Positions 42,365 through 48,845 of a DNA stretch of 64,000 nt are shown here, one piece after another (positions within the stretch are counted from its first letter, which is position 1; the number at the start of each line of letters is the position of its first letter). The position numbers were made by a program, and so were the translations under genes. The notes under the pieces are model-generated. The model ran no database searches. It worked only from the letters and a program-made list of their open reading frames with translations, and was not told the DNA's origin. Source of the DNA: an uncultured Collinsella sp. (GTDB lineage: Bacteria > Actinomycetota > Coriobacteriia > Coriobacteriales > Coriobacteriaceae); NCBI GenBank assembly GCA_958443265.1, contig CAUCKA010000007.1, forward strand, positions 1 to 64,000. The letters are read 5' to 3'.

Positions 42365-43081
42365 TTACGCAACGTTTTCGACCAGCTCGGCGACGATGGC
42401 GTCAAAGGCGGCAACCGGATTGTCGGCACCGGTGATGGGACGGCCCACCACAATGTGGCTTGCGCCACGCTCGATAGCCTGGGAAGGCGTCGCCACGCGG
42501 GACTGGTCACCAAGGGCGGCACCCACCGGACGCACACCCGGAGTCACGATCAGGGCATCAGGACCCAGCAGCTCACGCATGTCGTGAGCCTCCATCGGTG
42601 AGCACACGATGCCATCGATGCCGTTGGTCTGGGCAAGCTTTGCCAGACGGGCGGCTTCCTCGGCAACGGGAGACTCGACGCCGATCTCGCTCAAGGCATC
42701 CTGATTCATGCTCGTGAGCACGGTGATGGCGACGAGCTTGGCGCGGTCCTCACGCGCCTCCTCGGCACCCTCGCGGCAGGCAGCGAGCATAGCACCCGAG
42801 CCCAGGCCGTGGACCGAAAGCAGGTCGGCACCGGCAAGCGAGGCCGAGCGGGCAGCGCCGCGCACCTGATGCGGAATGTCATGGAACTTAAGGTCGAGGA
42901 AGACCTTAAAGCCAAGGTCCTTAAAGGTCTTGACGATCTGGGGACCCTCAGCGTAATAGAGCGTCATGCCGACCTTGAGCCAGGCGGCATGGCCCGAAAG
43001 CTCGTGGGCGAGCTCGAGCGCGCGCTCACGGTCGCAGTCGAGGGCGACGATAACACGGTCGCGGGCATCATTCTCTAGCAT
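42365..43081 (-). CDS. pyrF: Orotidine 5'-phosphate decarboxylase
   Basis: PyrF makes UMP from OMP. The 238-residue protein has the active-site lysine motif FLDLKFHDIPHQV, IVALDCDRERAL at the start and TPGVRPVGAALGDQ near the end. Its first seven bases overlap the pyrD stop region. It is the last gene of the pyr operon. Confidence 0.97.
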   Translation of the reverse strand: MLENDARDRVIVALDCDRERALELAHELSGHAAWLKVGMTLYYAEGPQIVKTFKDLGFKVFLDLKFHDIPHQVRGAARSASLAGADLLSVHGLGSGAMLAACREGAEEAREDRAKLVAITVLTSMNQDALSEIGVESPVAEEAARLAKLAQTNGIDGIVCSPMEAHDMRELLGPDALIVTPGVRPVGAALGDQSRVATPSQAIERGASHIVVGRPITGADNPVAAFDAIVAELVENVA

Positions 43082-43998
43082 TCGAAAGCACCCACCAGCT
43101 CGTTGATGTCCTTTACGCCCTGGGACTCGGCCCAGGCCTCGAGCTCATGCGCGATCTTAAGCGAAGCGCACGGATCGACGAAGTTGGCCATGCCGACCGA
43201 CACGCAGGTGGCGCCGGCCAGGATAAACTCAGCCGCATCCTCGCCAGTCATGACACCGCCGACACCGTTGATGGGGATATCGACGGCCTGGGCAACCTCC
43301 CAGACCATGCGCACGGCGATGTGGTGGCACAGCGGGCCCGAAAGGCCGCCCTTGGGCTTGGCCACGCGGGACTTGCGGGTATGGACGTCGATGGCCATGC
43401 CCTGGATGGAGTTGATGACCGAAAGGCCGTCGGCGCCGGCAGCCTCGAGGGCCTTGGCGATCTCGGCGACGTTGACCGGCGCCATCTTCACGAACAGCGG
43501 CTTATCGGTCACCTTGCGGCAAGCAGCCATAACGGAAGAGGCGCCCTCGGGCGTGGAGCCCATGGCGGCACCGCCGGCGGCGATATTAGGGCAGCTCACG
43601 TTGATCTCGTAGCCGGCAGCCCAGGGGCACAGCTCGACATACATCTCGAGTGCGCGGACAAACTCGTCAACGGAGTGCCCGGCAACCTGGCAAATGACCT
43701 GGCAACCGTCCTTGGACAGCTGCTCGAGCCACGGGCCGGACTCACGGGCAAAGGCGGCGACACCGGGGTTCTGCAGTCCCACGGAGTTGATCATACCGCC
43801 AGGAATCTCGGCCATGCGAGGCGCAGGGTTGCCCGGCCAGGGCTCGGCGGCACAGCCCTTGGTGGTAATGGCGCCCAGCTGGGAAACATCGAAGAAATTC
43901 TGGAACTGCCAACCGTAGCCGAAGGTACCGGCTGCGGTGTTGATGGGGTTCTGCATCTTGACGCCGCCGAAATCGACGGCCATGTTCACGGTACCCAC
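43075..43998 (-). CDS. pyrD: Dihydroorotate dehydrogenase, class 1B catalytic subunit
   Basis: PyrD oxidises dihydroorotate to orotate with FMN, passing electrons to PyrK. The 307-residue protein has MQNPINTAAGTFGYG, the active-site region with INVSCPNIAAGG (class 1B cysteine), KMAPVNVAEIA and GVGGVMTGEDA. The start is a GTG that shares a base with the pyrK stop (TAGTG); a second GTG three codons later is possible. The adjacent pyrK confirms the NAD-linked 1B type. Confidence 0.96.
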   Translation of the reverse strand: MGTVNMAVDFGGVKMQNPINTAAGTFGYGWQFQNFFDVSQLGAITTKGCAAEPWPGNPAPRMAEIPGGMINSVGLQNPGVAAFARESGPWLEQLSKDGCQVICQVAGHSVDEFVRALEMYVELCPWAAGYEINVSCPNIAAGGAAMGSTPEGASSVMAACRKVTDKPLFVKMAPVNVAEIAKALEAAGADGLSVINSIQGMAIDVHTRKSRVAKPKGGLSGPLCHHIAVRMVWEVAQAVDIPINGVGGVMTGEDAAEFILAGATCVSVGMANFVDPCASLKIAHELEAWAESQGVKDINELVGAFEC

Positions 43999-44789
43999 TA
44001 GAAGACCACCACCTTGGAAGCATCGAACACGGGGCCGCACATGCAGGCGCCCTTCATACCGTCGACCGTCTCGACATTGCAGGTGTTGCAGGCGCCAAAG
44101 CCGCAGCTCATCATGCGCTCGAGCGACACCTCGCAGTACGCACCGGCCTCAGCGGCAGCGGCGGCGACTTTCTTCATCATAACGGCGGGGCCGCAGCTGG
44201 CCACGTAGTCGTAGCCGCCCTCGCCAAGCAGTTCTGCGGCAGGATCGGTGCAAAAACCGTGCGTGCCGAGCGAACCGTCGTCGGTGCACACGTTAACCGT
44301 GGCGCCCAGCGCGCGGAACTCATCGACACCCACGACTTTGGAAGCGGTGCCAAAGCCCAGGCACACATCCACATCAACACCCTGCTCGGCAAGCATGCCG
44401 GCAAGACACAGCACAGGCGGAACGCCGATGCCACCGGCGACGAGCAGTGCCTTCCTGGTGCCCTCGGGTACCATCCAGCCACGGCCACCGGGGCCCAACA
44501 GGTTAGAGGTGGAGCCAGGGCCCATCTGGGACAAACGGCGGGTATCGTCGCCCACGACGGCGTACCACAGCTCGACGGTGCCGGCCTCGGCGTCGGCGCG
44601 GTAGAAACTCAAGGGCACACGAAGCAGAGAAGACGCATCGCCGGGGACGGCGATGTTCACAAACTGACCGGACTTGAGCGCACTTGCAAGCTTGGGGGCC
44701 GAGATTACGAGCGAGAAGATGCCGTCGGCGATCTCCTGGTTCGAGACGACCTCGAAGTCGTGCATGCGTGCAGTGGAAGGTGTGGGCAT
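43998..44789 (-). CDS. pyrK: Dihydroorotate dehydrogenase electron transfer subunit
   Basis: PyrK carries FAD and a 2Fe-2S cluster and passes electrons from PyrD to NAD. The 263-residue protein has the FAD-binding LLRVPLSFYRAD region, the NAD-binding GGIGVPPVLCLAGML and a C-terminal cluster motif of CGFGACNTC plus a later CMCG. A 92-bp gap containing a stem-loop separates it from pyrC. Confidence 0.95.
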   Translation of the reverse strand: MPTPSTARMHDFEVVSNQEIADGIFSLVISAPKLASALKSGQFVNIAVPGDASSLLRVPLSFYRADAEAGTVELWYAVVGDDTRRLSQMGPGSTSNLLGPGGRGWMVPEGTRKALLVAGGIGVPPVLCLAGMLAEQGVDVDVCLGFGTASKVVGVDEFRALGATVNVCTDDGSLGTHGFCTDPAAELLGEGGYDYVASCGPAVMMKKVAAAAAEAGAYCEVSLERMMSCGFGACNTCNVETVDGMKGACMCGPVFDASKVVVF

Positions 44790-44836
44790 AGACGCTCCAA
44801 TCCCCCATGCGGTTGCATGGTCTAAACGAACAGAAA

Positions 44837-44861
44837 GCGCGGCACCGCAAGGGCGCCGCGC
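44837..44861 (-). terminator. Intra-operon stem-loop between pyrC and pyrK
   Basis: GCGCGGC (44837-44843) pairs with GCCGCGC (44855-44861) around an 11-nt loop, followed on the minus strand by TTTCTGTT. It sits in the only sizeable gap of the pyr operon and may act as a partial terminator or RNA stabiliser, lowering pyrKDF relative to pyrBC. Confidence 0.45.
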
Positions 44862-44881
44862 ACAAAAGCGATAAGGCTATG

Positions 44882-46171
44882 CTAGCAGATGCAGCCGTCG
44901 GCGAGCGTCTGCTTGCCACCGACAAATACATCGGTGGCACGACCGGTGAGCGTGCGGCCGGCAAAACCGGAGTTCTCGGCGCGCGACTCGTAACCGTCCT
45001 CGCCAACCGTCCAGGTTGCGGAGGGGTCGAACACGGTCAGGTCGGCGACAGAGCCCGCCTTGATCTGAACCTGATCGAGGCCCAGAATCTCACGCGGCTT
45101 GATGGCCATGAGCTCGACCATGCGGCTCACGCTCATCTTGCCCGTGTTGACCAGCTCAGTGAGCACGAGCGACAGCGAAGTCTCGAGGCCAATCATTCCA
45201 AAGGGCGCGAGCTCGAACTCGCGGGCCTTCTCCCACGGGGCGTGGGGAGCGTGGTCGGTAACGATAGCGTCGACGGTACCGTCGATGACACCCTGACGGA
45301 TGGCCTCGGCATCCTCGTCGGTGCGCAGCGGCGGATTGACCTTGAGCGAGGTGTTGTAGGTCTCGTCCAGGTCGTTCTCGGTCAGGAACATGTGGTGCGG
45401 GGTGGCCTCGCAGGTCACCTGGACACCGGCAGCCTTACCGGCACGCACGAGCTCCAGGCCATGAGCGGTGGAGATGTGCTGGATGTGCAGCTTGGCACCG
45501 GTCAGCTTGGCAATCTCGATGTCGCGGGCAATCTGAAGCTCCTCGCCGGCGGCCGGCCAACCCTCGAGGGCCAGACGGGTCGAGACCTTGCCCTCGTTGA
45601 TCTGGCCGTGGCCGACCAGATCCTCGTCCTGGCAGTGGCTCATAAAGACCTTGCCGAACATCTTGCCGTAGTCCATGCAGCGACGGAGCATGCCCGCGCC
45701 CTGCACGCCGCGACCATCGTCGGTGAAGGCGACGGCGCCGTGGGCGACCATATCGCCCATCTCGGACATGGCCTCGCCCTTAAGACCGCGGGTCATGGCG
45801 CCCGACGGATAGACGCGGCAGTGGCCGACCTCGGCAGCGCGGGACTTGACGAACTCCACGACGGTGCCGTTATCGGTGACGGGATCGGTGTTGGGCATGG
45901 CGCACACGCCGGTGAAGCCGCCCTTGGCAGCAGCGCGGGTGCCGCTCTCGATGTCCTCTTTGACCTCGTAGCCAGGCTCGCGCAGATGCACGTGCATATC
46001 CACCAGGCCGGGGACGAGATACTTGCCGGAAAGGTCGCGGACCTCGGCTCCCTCGGCGGCGAGGTTCTCGCCGACCTCGGCGATCTTGTCACCGTCGATC
46101 AGGACGTCGACGACACCGTCAAGCTCGACGGACGGATCGACGACGTGGGCATTCTTAAGAAGCAAGGCCAT
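44882..46171 (-). CDS. pyrC: Dihydroorotase
   Basis: PyrC cyclises carbamoyl-aspartate to dihydroorotate. The 429-residue protein has the zinc motif DMHVHLREPG, GGFTGVCAMPNTDP, and DHAPHAPWEK. The frame is open to 46327, but the ATG at 46171 starts the family sequence (LLLKNAHVVDPS). It overlaps the pyrB end by 17 bp. Class I type by length and motifs. Confidence 0.96.
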   Translation of the reverse strand: MALLLKNAHVVDPSVELDGVVDVLIDGDKIAEVGENLAAEGAEVRDLSGKYLVPGLVDMHVHLREPGYEVKEDIESGTRAAAKGGFTGVCAMPNTDPVTDNGTVVEFVKSRAAEVGHCRVYPSGAMTRGLKGEAMSEMGDMVAHGAVAFTDDGRGVQGAGMLRRCMDYGKMFGKVFMSHCQDEDLVGHGQINEGKVSTRLALEGWPAAGEELQIARDIEIAKLTGAKLHIQHISTAHGLELVRAGKAAGVQVTCEATPHHMFLTENDLDETYNTSLKVNPPLRTDEDAEAIRQGVIDGTVDAIVTDHAPHAPWEKAREFELAPFGMIGLETSLSLVLTELVNTGKMSVSRMVELMAIKPREILGLDQVQIKAGSVADLTVFDPSATWTVGEDGYESRAENSGFAGRTLTGRATDVFVGGKQTLADGCIC

Positions 46172-47099
46172 TATCGGCACCTCCAAGCAGCAGATACAGG
46201 ATAGCCATACGCACGCAGATACCGGCGTAGACCTGCTCCAGGATGACGGAGCGTTGCGGGTGGTCGGCCATATAGGAGTCGAACTCAACGCCGCGGTTGA
46301 TGGGGCCCGGGTGGCAGATAATCGCATCGGGCTTCATGAGCTTCTCGCGGTCCTTGGTCAGACCGAAGAGCTTGTGGTACTCACGAATCGTGGGGAACGG
46401 TGCGCCCTCGAGGCGCTCCTGCTGCACGCGCAACATGTAGACGACGTCCAGCTCGGGCAGGACGGAATCGAGGTCGCTCGTCACGTGGTCGCAGCCCAGG
46501 ACCTCGGGCGCCGGCGGCAGCAGCGTGCCGGGGGCGACGGCGTAGGTCTCGCAGCCCATGATCTTAAGTGCGGGGATCAGCGAGCCGCACACGCGGGAGT
46601 GCGCGATATCGCCGACGACGGCGACCTTCAGACCGTGGAAGTCACCCTTGTGCTCCCAGATGGTGTACAGGTCGAGCAGGGCCTGCGTGGGGTGGTTGTG
46701 CTTGCCGTCGCCGGCGCAGATGACGCTCGCGGGCGAGTTCTGCGTGACGATGTAGGGAGCACCGGCGTGCTTATCGCGAACGACGATGCAATCAATCTTG
46801 TAGGCGTTGAGGGTCTCGACGGTGTCGACGAGGCTCTCGCCCTTGACCGTGGAGGTCGAGGAGCCGCCAAAGTTGAGGCTGTCGGCCGAAAGGCGCTTCT
46901 CGGCGAGCTCGAAGGAGCTGCGGGTGCGCGTCGAGGGCTCGTTGAACATGTTGACGATGGTCTTGCCCTTGAGCGTGGGGACCTTCTTGATCGCACGCTC
47001 GTTGACCTCAGAGAACGCCTTGGCGGTCTCGAGGATGAGCTTGATGTCCTCTTCGGAGTACTCGGTAATGTCGATCAGGTGCTTATGGTTGAACGCCAC
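46155..47099 (-). CDS. pyrB: Aspartate carbamoyltransferase catalytic subunit
   Basis: PyrB joins carbamoyl phosphate and aspartate. The 314-residue protein has the carbamoyl-phosphate loop PSTRTRSSFE, HNHPTQALLDLYTI-type KHNHPTQALLDLYT, and HPGPINRGVE. Two GTG starts are possible: 47111, overlapping the pyrR stop, and 47099, which is eight bases after a perfect GGAGGTGA site; I prefer 47099. No pyrI regulatory gene is nearby, so the enzyme is probably regulated only through expression. Confidence 0.95.
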   Translation of the reverse strand: MAFNHKHLIDITEYSEEDIKLILETAKAFSEVNERAIKKVPTLKGKTIVNMFNEPSTRTRSSFELAEKRLSADSLNFGGSSTSTVKGESLVDTVETLNAYKIDCIVVRDKHAGAPYIVTQNSPASVICAGDGKHNHPTQALLDLYTIWEHKGDFHGLKVAVVGDIAHSRVCGSLIPALKIMGCETYAVAPGTLLPPAPEVLGCDHVTSDLDSVLPELDVVYMLRVQQERLEGAPFPTIREYHKLFGLTKDREKLMKPDAIICHPGPINRGVEFDSYMADHPQRSVILEQVYAGICVRMAILYLLLGGADNGLAS

Positions 47100-47103
47100 G
47101 GTA

Positions 47104-47688
47104 CTACTCACCTCCCAGCGGCGCGGAGCCCACGTGGGAACCCGGCGCGACGTCGTTAATCTCGACGGCGGTGTGGCCGTCGACTTCCTTCATATATAGG
47201 TGCACGTTCTCCTCATGCGACGAGGGAACGTTCTTGCCGACAAAGTCCGGCGAGATGGGGAGCTCACGGTGACCGCGGTCAACGAGAACTGCCAGCTCGA
47301 TGCGGCTCGGACGGCCCAGGTCCATGACGGCATCCAGAGCGGCGCGGATAGTACGGCCCGTATACAGGATGTCGTCCACCAGCACGACGCGCTTGCCGTC
47401 GACGCTGAAGGGAATGTTGGTAGCGTGGATCGCGGGAGCGAAATTGGTCGCATAGTCATCGCGGTAGAAGCTGATGTCCAGGCTGCCGAGCGGAACGTCG
47501 ACGCCCTCGATCTCCTTGATCTCCTCGGCGAGCTTCTTTGCCAGAAGGTCGCCGCGCGTGACGATGCCGACCAGAGCGAGGTCTTCACAGCCCTCGTTGC
47601 GCTCGAGAATCTCGTGCGCGATGCGGGTCATCGCTCGATTGACGGCGGTCTCGTCCATGATGACCGCCTTGGGGGAAGTCGTGCCCAT
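47104..47688 (-). CDS. pyrR: Pyr operon attenuator / uracil phosphoribosyltransferase PyrR
   Basis: PyrR binds pyr mRNA when UMP is high and favours termination, and has some uracil phosphoribosyltransferase activity. The 194-residue protein has the PRPP motif VVLVDDILYTGRT, MTRIAHEILERN and the family end (PGSHVG). The ATG at 47688 follows AAGGAGA. It is the first gene of the pyr operon and lies behind an attenuator-like leader. Confidence 0.95.
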   Translation of the reverse strand: MGTTSPKAVIMDETAVNRAMTRIAHEILERNEGCEDLALVGIVTRGDLLAKKLAEEIKEIEGVDVPLGSLDISFYRDDYATNFAPAIHATNIPFSVDGKRVVLVDDILYTGRTIRAALDAVMDLGRPSRIELAVLVDRGHRELPISPDFVGKNVPSSHEENVHLYMKEVDGHTAVEINDVAPGSHVGSAPLGGE

Positions 47689-47727
47689 CGATCTCCTTCC
47701 TCACATGTCTTGACTGCTGACACAGTC

Positions 47728-47820
47728 AAAAAAAATAGATGCCCGACCGCTTAAAGCGGACCAGACACCCACAGGAAGGGCTGCTCTTCGGCAGCTATGT
47801 AATTCCATGTGGGTATCTCG
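47728..47820 (-). promoter_or_regulatory. pyr operon leader with attenuator
   Basis: On the minus strand an outer stem (GATACCCACA with TGTGGGTGTC) encloses an inner hairpin (GCTGC with GCAGC). It is followed by CCGC-TTTAA-GCGG and a run of eight T residues that end about 40 bp before pyrR. The last hairpin plus T run is a factor-independent terminator in an untranslated leader. PyrR-type attenuation is the likely mechanism; I did not find the exact Bacillus PyrR-binding loop. Confidence 0.7.
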
Positions 47821-47942
47821 TACCCCTTTAATGGTCAAGGGATAGTGTAGCCAACCTCGAGCTTAATTGCGAGCATAAATACAGAACAATCCGTAAACGG
47901 AGCCCAATGCTCCATAAACCTATATATATTTGTGGGACGAGC

Positions 47943-47971
47943 TTGAAAACGCACGCACGAGCTGGCATAAT
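47943..47971 (+). promoter_or_regulatory. Upstream promoter toward rpmB
   Basis: TTGAAA (47943-47948), 17 bp, CATAAT (47966-47971). Transcription would start near 47978, about 160 bp before rpmB, giving either a long rpmB leader or an uncharacterised small transcript. Confidence 0.6.
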
Positions 47972-48077
47972 CCCCTCTGCTGCACGCAAATCGGATCTAC
48001 GTCCAGGGCCGTGGCGTGAGCACTATCGCCAAAAGAGGAATATCTCTGTGTAGATTACGCACAGGGAGCTGCTTCTG

Positions 48078-48086
48078 TGCTATAGT
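48078..48086 (+). promoter_or_regulatory. Extended -10 promoter of rpmB
   Basis: TGCTATAGT is an extended -10 element (TGN-TATAGT) about 50 bp before the rpmB ATG. The -35 region is poor, as tolerated for extended -10 promoters. Confidence 0.55.
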
Positions 48087-48140
48087 TCAGGCTTGTTTGT
48101 TAACGCGACATGTTCGTTTGTCGCCCAAGGAGGGTCAGTT

Positions 48141-48329
48141 ATGTCCAAAGTTTGCGAAGTTTGCGGTAAGCACCCCGTTGCCGGTCGCTCCATCAGCCAC
48201 TCTCACCGCGTCACCAACCGTAAGTTCCGCCCCAACATCCAGCGCGTTTACGTCGTCGTCGATGGTCACCGTCGCAAGATGAACGTTTGCTCCACCTGCC
48301 TCAAGTCCGGCAAGGTTGCGCGCTCCTAA
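48141..48329 (+). CDS. rpmB: 50S ribosomal protein L28
   Basis: The 62-residue product (SKVCEVCGKHPVAGRSISHSHRVTNRKFRPN...) is a complete L28. It keeps two Cys pairs (CEVC near 5-8 and CSTC near 51-54), the zinc-binding C+ form. The ATG at 48141 follows AAGGAGGG; the frame begins earlier without homology. A strong terminator follows. Zinc-dependent L28 is often paired with a zinc-free copy elsewhere, which cannot be checked here. Confidence 0.97.
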   Translation: MSKVCEVCGKHPVAGRSISHSHRVTNRKFRPNIQRVYVVVDGHRRKMNVCSTCLKSGKVARS

Positions 48330-48400
48330 ATAAGGTCTTACCAACAAGTACCTTGGACTCTCCGGGTCAAAGACCTCGCGTTCATATAGAACTTACCAAA

Positions 48401-48430
48401 GGCGTCCTCCCCCACGGAGGGCGCCTTTTT
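48401..48430 (+). terminator. Rho-independent terminator of rpmB
   Basis: GGCGTCCTCC pairs with GGAGGGCGCC (one G-T wobble) around CCCAC and is followed by TTTTT on the plus strand. Confidence 0.9.
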
Positions 48431-48433
48431 GCA

Positions 48434-48692
48434 CTCATTGGGGACAGACTTACATGAGTGTTTGCAGATGTCAAAGGAATCATAGCCCAGCTGATATGCC
48501 TTGAAGCTTGACCAGCGGTACGCATCGAGCGAGTCGAGCGCGCCTTTCACAGGATTGAGATGGATATAATCGAGCAACTGGACCGCCTGCGTGTCCGACT
48601 CGACCGCGACCCGCAAATAGCGATTGTCAAACAGGTGCCCCGTTCTCCCCGTTTTCCCATTGAAATACTCATATAAGTCTGTCCCCAATGAG
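48434..48692 (-). pseudogene. REP-associated tyrosine transposase (RAYT/Y1) remnant with inverted-repeat ends
   Basis: On the minus strand the frame encodes TGRTGHLFDNRYLRVAVESD, then LLDYIHLNPVKGALDSLDAYRWSSFKAYQLG, the C-terminal half of a Y1 (IS200-like, RAYT) transposase. The N-terminal half with the HUH metal site is missing. The piece is bounded by exact 19-bp inverted repeats, CTCATTGGGGACAGACTTA at 48434-48452 and its complement at 48674-48692. The residues just before it (ASPRSLGTDLYEYFN) are partly the translated repeat. A longer open frame (48338-48892) is not a real gene. Confidence 0.75.
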
Positions 48693-48796
48693 CGGGGCGA
48701 TGCATTGGGCTGATGGATTAAGTTGAAACGGTTCATTTGATTGAAGCGTTTTAGTATGCCTTTTACGGGAATCTTACCGTTCGCCGAATAATTTCT

Positions 48797-48805
48797 TGCT
48801 ATCAT
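48797..48805 (+). promoter_or_regulatory. Extended -10 promoter candidate of adhE
   Basis: TGCTATCAT (TGN plus TATCAT) lies about 40 bp before the adhE ATG, with no good -35. The same -10 sequence is used by the rpsB promoter at 62779. No Rex-type operator was seen. Confidence 0.45.
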
Positions 48806-48845
48806 GCAAGACGTAGGGTAAATCTCCGATCGCAAGGAGACACAA

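Larger units (their letters stand above)
47689..48140. other. 452-bp divergent intergenic region, pyrR to rpmB
   Basis: No gene is supported here. The pyr leader with attenuator occupies the left part (47728-47822). The right part holds two plus-strand promoters toward rpmB (47943-47971 and 48078-48086). Between them are a small GGAGC-CCAAT-GCTCC stem near 47900 and an AT-rich TATATATAT stretch near 47925. I could not identify a convincing sigma-A promoter for the pyr operon. Confidence 0.6.
48330..48845. other. 516-bp region between rpmB and adhE
   Basis: It holds the rpmB terminator (48401-48430), a transposase remnant flanked by 19-bp inverted repeats (48434-48692), about 100 bp with no feature I recognise, and the likely adhE promoter (48797-48805). 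No intact gene is present. Confidence 0.7.

Noticed and set aside
48693..48845. Rex operator upstream of adhE
   Set aside because: No TTGTGAAA-N4-TTTCACAA-like palindrome could be seen.
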